Made by a program: the position numbers and the translations under genes. Below the pieces are notes generated by a model, which did no database searches, had not been told where the DNA came from, and saw only the letters and a list, made by a program, of their open reading frames with translations. From NCBI RefSeq assembly GCF_002563775.1, contig NZ_PDJO01000001.1:2792501-2856500 (forward strand): 64,000 nt of DNA, in the 5' to 3' direction. The DNA comes from Thioclava sp. ES.031 (lineage in GTDB: Bacteria > Pseudomonadota > Alphaproteobacteria > Rhodobacterales > Rhodobacteraceae). This document shows, piece after piece, positions 19,976 through 29,155 of the stretch. Numbering within the stretch: the stretch's first letter is position 1; every line of letters begins with the position of its first letter.

Positions 19976-20628
19976 GCGAGGGTGCGGAAGAGGATCTGGC
20001 CGAGCGCAAGATGCGGTTCCTCTTCGCGCTGCGCTCCAAGGGCGTGACCGACGCGCGCACCCTGCACGCGATGGAGGGGATCGACCGCGGCCAGTTCGTG
20101 CGCGGCATCTTCGCCGACCGCGCCTATGAGGACATGCCCCTGCCCATCGCCTGCGGGCAGACGATCTCTCAACCCTCGGTTGTCGGACTGATGACGCAAG
20201 CTGCCGATGTGGGTCCGCGCGACACCGTGCTCGAGATCGGCACCGGCTCGGGCTATCAGGCCGCGATCCTGAGCCAGCTCGCCCGCCGCGTCTATACCGT
20301 GGACCGGCATCGCAGGCTGGTGCGCGAGGCCGAAGGCGTCTTTAACGCGCTGCGGCTCACCAATATCGTCGCGATTTCCGGGGACGGCTCGCACGGGCTA
20401 CCCGATCAGGCGCCCTTTGATCGAATCATCGTGACTGCCGCTGCGGAAGACCCTCCCGGGCCACTCTTGGCCCAGCTGAAGATCGGGGGTATCATGGTTC
20501 TACCCGTGGGCCAGTCGGACACGGTGCAAAGCCTGATCCGGGTGCGCCGGCTCGAGACGGGTTTCGATTACGAAGAATTGCGCCCGGTGCGTTTTGTCCC
20601 CCTCGTCGAGGGCGTGGCAAACGATTGA
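19972..20628 (+). CDS. pcm: Protein-L-isoaspartate O-methyltransferase
   Basis: Repairs damaged isoaspartyl residues in proteins using S-adenosylmethionine. The 218-residue protein shows [17 protein letters not shown] (about 50-66), the SAM site [14 protein letters not shown] (about 84-97) and [14 protein letters not shown]. Start overlaps the surE stop. The next gene follows after 54 bases. Confidence 0.97.
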   Translation: MSEGAEEDLAERKMRFLFALRSKGVTDARTLHAMEGIDRGQFVRGIFADRAYEDMPLPIACGQTISQPSVVGLMTQAADVGPRDTVLEIGTGSGYQAAILSQLARRVYTVDRHRRLVREAEGVFNALRLTNIVAISGDGSHGLPDQAPFDRIIVTAAAEDPPGPLLAQLKIGGIMVLPVGQSDTVQSLIRVRRLETGFDYEELRPVRFVPLVEGVAND

Positions 20629-20682
20629 GTGGCAGGTAAGAACGGACCCCGAAGAGGTCTGAGAGACAGTGAGGACGAGCGG

Positions 20683-21876
20683 ATGGCAACGAAGATTTCC
20701 CGGCTGCGGCTGATCCTGGCAGGTGGCGTCGCGCTGACGGCGTTGGCCGCCTGTAACCCGAACGGGTTCGATCTGGACATGCGCGGCTATGGCAATGGCG
20801 GGCTCGACACGAGCGCCGCCGCCCGGCAGGCGGTGCAGGATCGCCCGCGCCCGAACGCGCAGGGCATCATTACCTACCCGAATTATCAGGTCGTCGTGGC
20901 GCGCCGCGGCGATACGGTCAACTCCGTCGCGCAGCGGATCGGCACCGATCCCGGCGCGCTGGCCCGCTATAACGCGGTCGCCCCCGATGCGGTGCTGAAC
21001 GCGGGCGAAGTGCTGGCTCTGCCCAACAAGGTCGCAACCACGGGCGGCTCCGCGGCGCCGGGCAACTCCAGCGCACTGACCTCGGAGACGATCGACATCA
21101 CCTCGCTCGCCTCGAACGCGATCGACAAGGCGCAGGCGAACCAGCCCGCCAAATCGACCCCGGCCTCGGCTCCGGTCTCCACCAACAGCGCCGAGCCGAT
21201 CCGTCACAAGGTAGCACGCGGCGAGACCGCCTATTCGATCGCGCGCTACTACTCGGTGCCGGTGAAGGCGCTGGCCGAATGGAACGGGCTGCCCAACGAC
21301 CTGCGCGTGCGTGAAGGTCAGGTGCTGATCATCCCGGTCGCGTCGAACCGCCAGCCCGCGAGGGTCGAGACCGCGACGGCCACGACAGCGCCGGGCACCG
21401 GCTCGCCGACCCCGGTGCCGCCCTCCGCGGCGGAGCCCCTGCCCGACAAGACGCCGCCGAAAGCCTCTGCGCCGGTCAAGACGCAGACCCCGGACATGAG
21501 CACCGATCGCACCAAGGCGTCGGACACGTCGAAGATGGCGATGCCGGTGCCGGGTTCGATCATCCGCCCCTACAAGAAGGGCTCGAACGACGGCGTGGAT
21601 ATCTCGGCTTCGGCCGGGACGGCGGTGAAAGCCGCCGAGAGCGGCACCGTGCTGCTGATCAGCCAGGACACCGACGATGTCGCCTTCCTCGCGATCAAGC
21701 ATCCCGACAATCTGGTGACGGTCTATTACAACGTGACCGGCATCACGGTGAAAAAAGGCGCGAGCGTCAAGCGCGGCCAGACCATCGCCAAGGTCGCGTC
21801 CGGCGATCAGGGCTATCTGCATTTCGAGGTCCGCAAGGGGATCGATTCCGTCGATCCGATGCCCTACCTCAACTGA
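20683..21876 (+). CDS. nlpD: NlpD-like LysM/M23 lipoprotein
   Basis: A 397-residue envelope lipoprotein: signal peptide with lipobox LAAC (Cys about 24), two LysM peptidoglycan-binding domains (about 68-112 and 170-218), a Pro/Thr-rich linker, and a C-terminal M23/LytM domain (about 290-395). The M23 domain lacks the first zinc histidine (NDGVDIS in place of HxGxD) and the HxH pair is reduced to LHFEVR. It is therefore probably not a peptidase but an amidase activator, as E. coli NlpD and EnvC are. Start ATG 20683 follows GAGGACGAGCGG and leads straight into the signal peptide. Confidence 0.9.
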   Translation: MATKISRLRLILAGGVALTALAACNPNGFDLDMRGYGNGGLDTSAAARQAVQDRPRPNAQGIITYPNYQVVVARRGDTVNSVAQRIGTDPGALARYNAVAPDAVLNAGEVLALPNKVATTGGSAAPGNSSALTSETIDITSLASNAIDKAQANQPAKSTPASAPVSTNSAEPIRHKVARGETAYSIARYYSVPVKALAEWNGLPNDLRVREGQVLIIPVASNRQPARVETATATTAPGTGSPTPVPPSAAEPLPDKTPPKASAPVKTQTPDMSTDRTKASDTSKMAMPVPGSIIRPYKKGSNDGVDISASAGTAVKAAESGTVLLISQDTDDVAFLAIKHPDNLVTVYYNVTGITVKKGASVKRGQTIAKVASGDQGYLHFEVRKGIDSVDPMPYLN

Positions 21877-21884
21877 TTTTGCGC

Positions 21885-21911
21885 GGCGGGCCGGAGATGT
21901 TTCGGCCCGCC
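21885..21911. terminator. Hairpin between convergent nlpD and Lrp-type regulator
   Basis: Perfect 9-bp stem GGCGGGCCG / CGGCCCGCC around a 9-base loop, 9 bases after the nlpD stop. No clear T-run on either side. Confidence 0.55.
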
Positions 21912-21927
21912 CGCACGCCCTGCCCGC

Positions 21928-22353
21928 TCAACCCGCGACAGGCGCAAGCAGCAGACAGCTTTCGCTGTTGAGCACTCCCGGAATTTCCCGAATATCGCGC
22001 AAGGCCCGGTCGAATTCGCCCAGAGTCTCGGCCCGGATCTCCGCCACCAGATCCCAGTTGCCATTGGTCGCAAAGACCGTCGTCACCTCAGGGATGCGGT
22101 GCAGCGCCCGGATCACCGCGCGCGACATCTTGCCCTGCAACTCCACCAGCGTGATTGCGCGCACCTGCCCCTCGACATCGGTCTCTGTCTCGATGGTGAA
22201 GCGCCGGATCTGCCCCGAGGCGACCAGCGCCTCCAGCCGGGCCCGCGCGGTGGTGCGCGACACTCCCACCTGCAGCGCGAGATCGGTCATCGAAAGCCGC
22301 GCATCCGCGCGCAACGCGGCCATGATCGCGCGGTCCGTATCGTCGAGCTGCAT
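21928..22353 (-). CDS. Lrp/AsnC family transcriptional regulator
   Basis: A 141-residue regulator with an N-terminal helix-turn-helix (about 4-55, MTDLALQVGVSRTTARARLEAL) and a C-terminal AsnC/RAM effector domain (about 68-141). It is divergent from arginase and ornithine cyclodeaminase. By analogy with Lrp-type regulators beside such genes in Agrobacterium and Brucella relatives, it probably senses arginine or ornithine and activates them. Candidate binding sites lie in the shared intergenic space. Confidence 0.93.
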   Translation of the reverse strand: MQLDDTDRAIMAALRADARLSMTDLALQVGVSRTTARARLEALVASGQIRRFTIETETDVEGQVRAITLVELQGKMSRAVIRALHRIPEVTTVFATNGNWDLVAEIRAETLGEFDRALRDIREIPGVLNSESCLLLAPVAG

Positions 22354-22369
22354 TTCCCCTCCGTTTTGA

Positions 22370-22421
22370 TCAATTACCTAGTCGAATTGACCAAATTTAG
22401 TTCCGTTTTGCGCAAATTGAC
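22370..22421. promoter_or_regulatory. Candidate Lrp-type operator region for arginine catabolism
   Basis: TCAATT-N9-AATTGA (22370-22390) is a perfect inverted repeat, and a second copy of AATTGAC follows at 22415-22421, 30 bases (three helical turns) after the first. Regular phasing of A/T-rich half-sites is typical of Lrp-family binding. The site lies between the regulator and arginase starts. Binding itself is an inference. Confidence 0.5.
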
Positions 22422-22474
22422 AAGCGAAACCTCTGCGCCATTTCGTCAGACTAAGACCAACAAGGGAGATCTCG

Positions 22475-23401
22475 ATGACACGCACAGTTTCGATTCTGGG
22501 CGCGCCTATTCAAACTGGCGCTTCGCAACCCGGCTGCATCATGGGACCGGCCAGTCTGCGCATCGCGGGGCTGGGCGACATCCTGACCGAGCTGGGCTGG
22601 GAGGTGGATGATCTGGGCGACCTGTCGATCCCCCCGCAAGAGCCGGTGCCGCACAAGAACCCCGCGATCCACGATCTGGCCGAAACCCGTGCCTGGATCG
22701 AGGCGCTCTCGCAGGCGGCGTTCGACGCCGCCCAGACCCATGACCGCCCGATCTTCATCGGCGGCGATCACGCGCTGGCCGCGGGCACGCTGAGCGGCCT
22801 CGCGCGGCATGCGAAGACGCAAGATCGTCCCTTGTTCGTCCTTTGGCTCGATGCGCACCCGGACCTGCACACGCTGGAGACCACGACCAGCGGCAACCTG
22901 CATGGCACGCCCGTGGCCTATGTCACCGGCCAGCCCGATTTCGAGGCCTTCCCGCCGCTGGAAGCCAGCATCGATCCGAGGAATTTCTGCATGATGGGCA
23001 TCCGCTCGGTCGATCCGGCGGAGCGCGAGCGCATCAAGCAGATCGGCTTGGAAGTCCATGACATGCGCGCCATCGACGAGACCGGCGTGCTGGCGCCCCT
23101 GCGCGCCTTCCTCGACCGCGTGCGCGAAGCCAACGGCTTGCTGCATGTCAGCTTCGACGTCGATTTCCTCGACCCCGGCATCGCGCCCGCCGTGGGCACG
23201 ACCGTGCCGGGCGGCGCCACGTTCCGCGAGGCGCATCTGATCATGGAAGAGGTCGGCGACAGCGACCTCGTGACCTCGCTCGACATTGTCGAGCTCAACC
23301 CTTTCCTCGACGAACGCGGCCGCACGGCGAAACTGCTCTGCGACCTCGCCGCCAGCCTCTTTGGCCGCCGCGTTCTCGACCGCATGACACGGAGCTTTTG
23401 A
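22475..23401 (+). CDS. rocF: Arginase
   Basis: Hydrolyses L-arginine to ornithine and urea with a binuclear manganese centre. The 308-residue ureohydrolase shows GGDHALAAGT (about 89-98), WLDAHPDLHT (about 125-134) and SFDVDFLDPGIAPAVGT (about 227-243), all holding metal ligands. A GGGAG ribosome site precedes the ATG. Overlaps the next gene by one base as TGATG, so product ornithine is passed to a coupled enzyme. Confidence 0.97.
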   Translation: MTRTVSILGAPIQTGASQPGCIMGPASLRIAGLGDILTELGWEVDDLGDLSIPPQEPVPHKNPAIHDLAETRAWIEALSQAAFDAAQTHDRPIFIGGDHALAAGTLSGLARHAKTQDRPLFVLWLDAHPDLHTLETTTSGNLHGTPVAYVTGQPDFEAFPPLEASIDPRNFCMMGIRSVDPAERERIKQIGLEVHDMRAIDETGVLAPLRAFLDRVREANGLLHVSFDVDFLDPGIAPAVGTTVPGGATFREAHLIMEEVGDSDLVTSLDIVELNPFLDERGRTAKLLCDLAASLFGRRVLDRMTRSF

Positions 23402-24456
23402 TGGATATGTCCCCTCTCGCCCCCTCCAAACTGGCCTTCGTGCCCTTCGTTTCCGTCGCCAACATGATGAAGCTGGTGAACGAGATCGGCCCCGAACAGG
23501 TGATGCGCGACCTCGCCGCCTATATCGAAGAGGATTTCCGCCGCTGGCCGGATTTCGACAAGACCCCGCGCGTGGCGAGCCATTCGGCGGAGGGCGTGAT
23601 CGAGCTGATGCCGACCGCGGACGCCGAGAATTACGGCTTCAAATACGTCAACGGCCACCCCAAAAACGGCCGCACCGGGCACCAGACCGTGACGGCCTTC
23701 GGCGTGCTGTCCTCGGTCGCCACGGGCTATCCGCTGCTGATGACCGAGATGACGATGCTGACCGCGCTGCGCACTGCGGCCACCTCGGCACTGGTGGGCA
23801 AATACCTCGCCCCGAAAGGCGCGACGGTCATGGGCATGATCGGCAATGGCGCGCAATGCGAGTTCCAGGCGCTGGCCTTCCGCGCGATCTGCGGGATCGA
23901 CACACTGCGGCTCTATGACATCGACCCGACGGCGACCGAGAAGGCCGCGAAGAACCTGACCGCGCAGGGGTTCAAGGTCACCAAGTGCCGCTCGGCCGAA
24001 GAAGCCGTCGAGGGCGCGCAGGTCATCACCACCTGCACCGCCGACAAGCAGTATGCGACGATCCTGACCGACAACATGGTCGGCTCCGGCATCCACATCA
24101 ACGCGATTGGCGGCGACTGCCCCGGCAAGACCGAACTGCATCGCGACATCCTCACCCGCTCGGAGATCTTCGTCGAATACCCGCCGCAGACCCGCATCGA
24201 GGGCGAGATTCAGGCGCTCGACGAAGACCACCCGGTGACCGAGCTGTGGAAAGTCATGCGCGGCGAGGCCGAGGGCCGTCGCGACGCGAAACAGATCACG
24301 CTGTTCGATAGCGTGGGCTTCGCGATCGAGGATTTCAGCGCGCTGCGCTACATCCATGACCGCGTGAAGGGGGGCGAATACGCGCAGATGCTCGATCTTA
24401 TGGCAGACCCCGACGATCCGCGCGATTTGTTCGGGATGCTGACGCGGGCGGGCTGA
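23401..24456 (+). CDS. ocd: Ornithine cyclodeaminase
   Basis: Converts ornithine to proline and ammonia using NAD+. The 351-residue protein has the substrate-binding N-terminal half (KTPRVASHSAEGVIELMPTAD region, about 50-80) and the Rossmann part MGMIGNGAQCEFQALAF (about 143-158). ATG 23401 overlaps the arginase stop; the TTG one codon earlier is not needed. With arginase it makes a two-step path from arginine to proline. Confidence 0.96.
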   Translation: MDMSPLAPSKLAFVPFVSVANMMKLVNEIGPEQVMRDLAAYIEEDFRRWPDFDKTPRVASHSAEGVIELMPTADAENYGFKYVNGHPKNGRTGHQTVTAFGVLSSVATGYPLLMTEMTMLTALRTAATSALVGKYLAPKGATVMGMIGNGAQCEFQALAFRAICGIDTLRLYDIDPTATEKAAKNLTAQGFKVTKCRSAEEAVEGAQVITTCTADKQYATILTDNMVGSGIHINAIGGDCPGKTELHRDILTRSEIFVEYPPQTRIEGEIQALDEDHPVTELWKVMRGEAEGRRDAKQITLFDSVGFAIEDFSALRYIHDRVKGGEYAQMLDLMADPDDPRDLFGMLTRAG

Positions 24457-24524
24457 GCCCGCTTGCGCTTGGCGCGCGCGCGTGGCACCGAAAGCCAAAC
24501 GCCCCTTTCAGACGAGTGCGCGAC

Positions 24525-25835
24525 ATGACCCATCAGACCCACCCCTATGCGGGCGACGGCAGCCATACCGGCAGCTACTATGCGGCTTCGGCCAACCCGG
24601 CACCCTTGCGCGCGGAACTGGTGGGCGAACAGGAGGCCGATATCTGCGTCGTCGGCGCAGGCTTCTCGGGTCTCTCGACCGCGCTGCATCTGGCGGAGAA
24701 GGGCTACAAAGTCACCGTCGTAGAGGGCGCACGCATCGGCTGGGGCGCCTCGGGCCGCAATGGCGGTCAGGTGGTGAACGGGCTGAACGCGAGCCTCGAC
24801 GTGATCGAGAGCCGCTACGGGCAGGACACCGCGAATTTCGTCGCCGGCCTCGTGATGGAAGGCGGCGACATCATCCGCGAGCGGGTTGCGACCTATGACA
24901 TCCAATGCGACCTGAAACCGGGCAACGTCTTCGCGGGGCTCACTGGTAAGCATATGCAGGAGCTGGAAGCGCGCTGGAAGCTCTGGCGCAGCTACGGCAT
25001 CGAGAGCCAGGAGATGCTGAGCCGCGAGCAGATGCGCGAACACGCGAATTCCGACCTCTATGCGGGCGGCATGATCGACCACAAGGGCGGCCATCTGCAT
25101 CCGCTGAACCTCGCGCTTGGCGAGGCAGCGGCGATTGAGAAACTGGGCGGCACGATCTACGAGATGTCGCCCGTGACCTCGGTCGATACCGAAGCCGCGC
25201 GCCCGGTGATCAAGACTGCGAGAGGCCAGATCACCGCGAAGACGCTGGTGCTGTGTGGTAACGCCTATCTCGGCCATGTCGTGCCCACGCTGGAGCGGCG
25301 CGTGATGCCCGTCTCGACGCAGGTGATGGCGACCGAGCCGCTGGGCGAGGCGAAGGCCCACGAGTTGATGCCGTCCGATGTTTGCATCGAGGACGTGCGC
25401 TACATCCTCGACTATTACCGCATGTCCGCCGACAACCGCCTGCTGTTCGGCGGCGGCACGGTCTATGGCGGGGCCGATCCGAAGGACATCAAGGCGAAGC
25501 TCTGGAAGAACCTCGAGAAGGTCTTCCCGCAGCTGAAGGGCACCAAGATCGACTACGCGTGGTCGGGCAATTTCGCGCTCTCCTTCAGCCGTGTGCCGCA
25601 GATGGGCCGGATCGGGCAGAACACCTATTTCGCGCATGGCTATTCCGGCCACGGCGTCACCGGCTCGCATACGTTCGGACGCATCCTTTCGGAGGCGATC
25701 AACGGCGATCTGACCCGGTTCGATACGTTCGCGAAACTGCCGTGGATCCCGTTCCCCGGCGGGCGCACCTTCCGCGTGCCCTACTCGGTCGCGGGGTCGT
25801 GGTGGTATGCGCTGCGCGACCGGCTGGGGGTCTAA
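24525..25835 (+). CDS. FAD-dependent amine oxidoreductase (PuuB/glycine-oxidase type)
   Basis: A 436-residue DAO-family flavoprotein. The dinucleotide site is DICVVGAGFSGLSTALHLAEKG (about 39-60), followed by the flavin motif GWGASGRNGGQ, and the C-terminal part has GYSGHGVTGSHTFG. Best match is the gamma-glutamylputrescine oxidase-like group, and its place after arginase and ornithine cyclodeaminase suggests use of an arginine- or polyamine-derived amine. The exact substrate is unknown. ATG 24525 is preferred over the GTG three codons earlier. Confidence 0.85.
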   Translation: MTHQTHPYAGDGSHTGSYYAASANPAPLRAELVGEQEADICVVGAGFSGLSTALHLAEKGYKVTVVEGARIGWGASGRNGGQVVNGLNASLDVIESRYGQDTANFVAGLVMEGGDIIRERVATYDIQCDLKPGNVFAGLTGKHMQELEARWKLWRSYGIESQEMLSREQMREHANSDLYAGGMIDHKGGHLHPLNLALGEAAAIEKLGGTIYEMSPVTSVDTEAARPVIKTARGQITAKTLVLCGNAYLGHVVPTLERRVMPVSTQVMATEPLGEAKAHELMPSDVCIEDVRYILDYYRMSADNRLLFGGGTVYGGADPKDIKAKLWKNLEKVFPQLKGTKIDYAWSGNFALSFSRVPQMGRIGQNTYFAHGYSGHGVTGSHTFGRILSEAINGDLTRFDTFAKLPWIPFPGGRTFRVPYSVAGSWWYALRDRLGV

Positions 25836-25874
25836 GCCCCCCGCCCGCGCCTCAGACGATGCGGCGTGACGCGC

Positions 25875-26717
25875 TTACAGCGCGACGCCGCGTCGCCCGG
25901 CCAGATCGGTGAAATACTGCCATGCAACACGGCCCGAGCGCGCCCCGCGCGTGGCCTGCCATTCTATGGCCTCGGCGCGCAGGTCTTCGTCGGAAATCTC
26001 CACGCCGTAGTTGTCGCAATAGCCGCGGATCATCGTGAGATACTCGTCTTGGCTACAGGGATGGAAGCCCAGCCACAGACCGAAACGATCCGAAAGCGAG
26101 ACTTTCTCCTCCACCGCCTCGGACGGGTTGATCGCGGTCGAACGCTCGTTCTCGATCATGTCGCGTGGCATCAGGTGGCGCCGGTTCGACGTGGCATAGA
26201 GGATCACGTTCACGGGCCGCCCCTCGATCCCGCCATCCAGCACCGCTTTCAGCGATTTGTAATGCTGATCGTCATGGCTGAACGAGAGATCGTCGCAGAA
26301 CAGGATGAAGCGCATCTCGGGCGCGTCGCGCAGATGCGCGAGCAGACGGCCGACGGAGGGAAGATCCTCGCGCGCAAGCTCCACCAGTTTCAGCGGCAGC
26401 CCCTCGGCCACCGCCGCCGCGTGGGCGGCTTTCACGAGCGAAGATTTCCCCATCCCGCGCGCGCCCCAGAGAAGCGCATTGTTCGCCGCCGCCCCGCGCG
26501 CGAATTGCAGCGTGTTGGCCAGCAGCGTGTCGCGCGAGCGGTCGATGCCGTGCAGCAGGCTCAGATCGACGCGGTTCACCTGCGCCACGGGCTCCAGCCG
26601 ATCCGGCGCGGTGTGCCAGATGAAGGCGTCGGCAGAGGCGAAGTCCGGCGCGGGCTGCGGCGCGGGCGAGAGCCGCTCCAGCGCCGAGGCGATGCGGGTC
26701 AGCGCCGCGTCACTCAT
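25875..26717 (-). CDS. DUF815 AAA-type ATPase
   Basis: A 280-residue P-loop protein with Walker [17 protein letters not shown] (about 82-97), Walker B-like [10 protein letters not shown] (about 136-145) and [10 protein letters not shown] as sensor 1. This is the DUF815 family (E. coli homologue not characterised), usually a stand-alone ATPase of unknown function. It overlaps the tatC stop by ATGA, so it is translated with the Tat genes, as in other Rhodobacteraceae. A role in protein export is not proven. Confidence 0.88.
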   Translation of the reverse strand: MSDAALTRIASALERLSPAPQPAPDFASADAFIWHTAPDRLEPVAQVNRVDLSLLHGIDRSRDTLLANTLQFARGAAANNALLWGARGMGKSSLVKAAHAAAVAEGLPLKLVELAREDLPSVGRLLAHLRDAPEMRFILFCDDLSFSHDDQHYKSLKAVLDGGIEGRPVNVILYATSNRRHLMPRDMIENERSTAINPSEAVEEKVSLSDRFGLWLGFHPCSQDEYLTMIRGYCDNYGVEISDEDLRAEAIEWQATRGARSGRVAWQYFTDLAGRRGVAL

Positions 26718-27601
26718 GCCTTGCCGTCCTTCTCGTCCGCGTCGTCATCGCCCGCTTCGTCCTCGTCATCGTCCCATTCGTCGGGGTCGATCCAGGTGCC
26801 TTCGGCGCGCATCCGGGCTTCACGGGTCTTCTCGATCCGTTTCACAAGCTGGATCGACACTTCGTAGAGACCATAGACCACCGTGAACAGGATGACCTGA
26901 GAGATCACATCCGGGGGCGTGGCGATCGCCGCCACCACGAGGATCGCGACCACGGCATATTTGCGCATGTTGCCGAGACCTTCGGAGGACACGAGCCCCG
27001 CCTTGCCCATCAGCGACAGCAGAACGGGCAGCTGGAAACAGATCCCAAAGGCCATGACGAACTTGATCGTCAGGTTGAGATATTCCTGCACCGAGCCCTG
27101 GAAGCCGATCGCGGCCATCTCGTTCGCGCCCGAAGTCGCGCCGATCTCGCCCTGCTGGAAGCCGAGGAAGAAGTTAAAGGCCAGCGGCAGGATGATGTAA
27201 TAGGCGAACGCCGCGCCAAGGAAGAACATCACCGGCGAGGCGACCAGGAAGGGCAGGAACGCGTTCTTCTCATTGCGATAGAGGCCCGGCGCCACGAACC
27301 GCCACATCTGATAGGCGATGATCGGGAAAGCCAGGGCGAAACCGCCGAGGAAAGAGATGTTGATCGCGACGAAGAAGCCTTCCTGCAGTTTGATCAGGTA
27401 GAGGCCGCATTGCTCGCCGCGCGATTCCAGTGCCGAGCAGACCGGACGGGTCAGGAAGTTGAAGATCGGGTTCCAGACCGTGTAGCAGACCACCATCGCG
27501 ACGATGAAGGCCCCCAGCGAATAGAGGATGCGCGTGCGCAGTTCGGCAAGGTGCTCGATCAGCGGGGCCGAGCTTTCCTCGATCTCGTTATTGTCGCTCA
27601 T
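26714..27601 (-). CDS. tatC: Sec-independent translocase subunit TatC
   Basis: The receptor subunit that binds twin-arginine signals. The 295-residue protein has six membrane helices and the family motifs [15 protein letters not shown] (about 12-26) and [17 protein letters not shown] (about 93-109). The C-terminus ends in an acidic Asp/Glu-rich tail (about 265-295), longer than in E. coli. Likely clients in this window are SoxB, SoxC and the Rieske protein, all with twin-arginine signals. Overlaps tatB by ATGA. Confidence 0.97.
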   Translation of the reverse strand: MSDNNEIEESSAPLIEHLAELRTRILYSLGAFIVAMVVCYTVWNPIFNFLTRPVCSALESRGEQCGLYLIKLQEGFFVAINISFLGGFALAFPIIAYQMWRFVAPGLYRNEKNAFLPFLVASPVMFFLGAAFAYYIILPLAFNFFLGFQQGEIGATSGANEMAAIGFQGSVQEYLNLTIKFVMAFGICFQLPVLLSLMGKAGLVSSEGLGNMRKYAVVAILVVAAIATPPDVISQVILFTVVYGLYEVSIQLVKRIEKTREARMRAEGTWIDPDEWDDDEDEAGDDDADEKDGKA

Positions 27602-28218
27602 GCGTCACCCTTCTTCGCGGCGGGTTTCTTCGCCGCCGTCTTCTTGGCCGCCGGTTTGGCACCGGTTTTCGCGGCGGGTTTACTGCTCGATTTGGTTGCC
27701 GGCTTGGCGCTGGATTTCGCTGCGGTCGAAGTGCCCGTCTTGGTGCCAGTCGTCTTGGCGCCAGTCTTGGCTGCGGTCTTCGGCGCGGCTTTCTTCGCAG
27801 CGGGCTTGGCCGCCGGCTTGCTTGCCGTCTTGGATGTCTCGGGTTTGGCCGTCTCGGCCGGGCTCGCCTCAGGCTTGGGCGGCTCCGCCTCGGGATCGGG
27901 CTTGAGCGAGGTCTTCCCGCTCTCGGACCGGCCCGGCTCCCATTTCTCGAAAGCGTCGGTCGCTTTTTCCAGCGCGTCGAGCCCGAGCGATTTCTTGGAC
28001 GCCAGCGATTTCAGATCGCGCACGGAGCCCGCGGCTTCATCGAGCCCGGTATCCTTCGCCGCATCTTCCATCGCCCGCGAAAACTCGCGCCCCATCGCCT
28101 TGGCCTTCGCAGTGATGCGGCCAAGCTGGTGGAACATCTTGGGCAGGTCTTTCGGTCCCACCACGATCAGCGCCACGACGCCGATCAGCAGAAGCTCGCT
28201 CCAACCGATGTCTAACAT
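27598..28218 (-). CDS. tatB: Sec-independent translocase subunit TatB
   Basis: N-terminal [26 protein letters not shown] gives the TatB membrane helix and hinge, followed by an amphipathic helix (about 25-55). Residues about 130-206 form an unusual Lys/Ala/Pro/Thr-rich tail made of KPAAK, KTGAK and AAKK repeats, like the C-terminus of histone H1. Normal TatB tails are variable, but this one is extremely basic. Part of the tatA-tatB-tatC-DUF815 run. Confidence 0.93.
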   Translation of the reverse strand: MLDIGWSELLLIGVVALIVVGPKDLPKMFHQLGRITAKAKAMGREFSRAMEDAAKDTGLDEAAGSVRDLKSLASKKSLGLDALEKATDAFEKWEPGRSESGKTSLKPDPEAEPPKPEASPAETAKPETSKTASKPAAKPAAKKAAPKTAAKTGAKTTGTKTGTSTAAKSSAKPATKSSSKPAAKTGAKPAAKKTAAKKPAAKKGDA

Positions 28219-28295
28219 GAGTGCTCAGGCCTCCGGCCGATTGAGGACGCAAAGGCAAACGGGCCACGGCCCGCAAACCCCGAATGCGATCAGGC

Positions 28296-28523
28296 TCAGG
28301 CCTTGTCTTTTTCTTTCTGGACTTCGTCAGCCGGGGTCACGTCACGTGCCTCGTCGACGGTGCCGTCCTCGATTTCTTTCGAGCCGTCGCTCACGCCTTT
28401 CTTGAAGGCGGTGATGCCTTTGCCGACTTCACCCATGAGCGAGGAAATCTTGCCGCGGCCAAAAAGAACCAGAACCACGACGGCGATCAGAAGAAGGCCG
28501 GGAAGGCCGATATTGTTGAGCAT
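28296..28523 (-). CDS. tatA: Sec-independent translocase subunit TatA
   Basis: A 75-residue pore-forming Tat subunit: short membrane helix ([16 protein letters not shown], about 6-21), the FGRGK hinge, an amphipathic helix and an acidic end. ATG 28523 is chosen because GAGGAGAG lies just before it and the helix then begins at once; an upstream in-frame ATG would add seven residues. First gene of the tat operon. Confidence 0.96.
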   Translation of the reverse strand: MLNNIGLPGLLLIAVVVLVLFGRGKISSLMGEVGKGITAFKKGVSDGSKEIEDGTVDEARDVTPADEVQKEKDKA

Positions 28524-28644
28524 TGTTGTCTCTCCTCTGGTCACGGGCCCGCCGCCCGCGCCTTATGTCGGTCCCGAGTTTTAGGATCATGCGGGCCTCA
28601 ATCCTAGAGCGATTCCGCCCAAACGGCGCTTTGAGGGGCAGATT

Positions 28645-28664
28645 ACTGACAGTTCATTGTCAGT
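28645..28664. promoter_or_regulatory. Palindromic operator upstream of the HTH regulator
   Basis: ACTGACA-N6-TGTCAGT is a perfect 7-bp inverted repeat centred about 56 bases before the ATG of the following regulator. TGACA-N6-TGTCA dyads are the kind of site bound by YafY-type HTH/WYL regulators, so autoregulation is likely. It also lies between this gene and the divergent tatA. Confidence 0.6.
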
Positions 28665-28710
28665 TGCCCTCCCTCGCGTTACCCTTCTAGCGACCCGACG
28701 GGAGAGCCCC

Positions 28711-29121
28711 ATGACCCGCGACGAGCGGCTGCAACAGATCATCGCCATCCTGCGCGACGGCAAGATGCATCGCGCCAGCGACCTGGCCGAGCGGCTGGGC
28801 GTTTCCGCCCGCACGATCTGGCGCGACATGGCCGAAATCTCGGCCTATGGCGTGCCTGTCGAGGGCGAGCGCGGCGTGGGCTACATCCTGCGCCGAGCCG
28901 TGGGCCTGCCGCCTCTGGTGCTGACCCGCGAGGAGCTGGCGGCGCTCGATCACCTGCTCGATCTGGCCGAGGCGGTGGACGATCCGCGCCTCGCCGGAGG
29001 GGCTGCGAGCCTGGCCACGAAGATCCGCGCCGCCCTGCCCTCAGCGCCGCCCGAACCGCCCGCCGAAGCCTCTCCCGAAGACGCCGGGGAAGGGCTGGCG
29101 GGGGACCCGGGATCACGCTAG
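28711..29121 (+). CDS. HTH_11 (DeoR/YafY-type) regulator lacking the WYL domain
   Basis: A 136-residue protein. Residues 1-60 form a winged helix (ERLQQIIAILRDGKMHRASDLAERLGVSARTIWRDM), followed by the YafY linker GVPVEGERGVGYILRR and the start of the middle region (about 70-110); a Pro/Glu-rich tail ends the protein. YafY-type regulators usually run to 220-320 residues with a C-terminal WYL effector domain, which is absent here. MarC starts 35 bases later, so no remnant is hidden downstream. ATG 28711 follows GGGAGAG; the GTG start 54 bases earlier would lie inside the palindrome. Confidence 0.8.
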   Translation: MTRDERLQQIIAILRDGKMHRASDLAERLGVSARTIWRDMAEISAYGVPVEGERGVGYILRRAVGLPPLVLTREELAALDHLLDLAEAVDDPRLAGGAASLATKIRAALPSAPPEPPAEASPEDAGEGLAGDPGSR

Positions 29122-29155
29122 GCTCGCCCGCGAAACTTGGAAGGGATGCCCCTAC

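Noticed and set aside
28657..28710. GTG start extending the HTH regulator upstream
   Set aside because: It would begin inside the palindrome and lacks a ribosome site; the ATG at 28711 has GGGAGAG before it.
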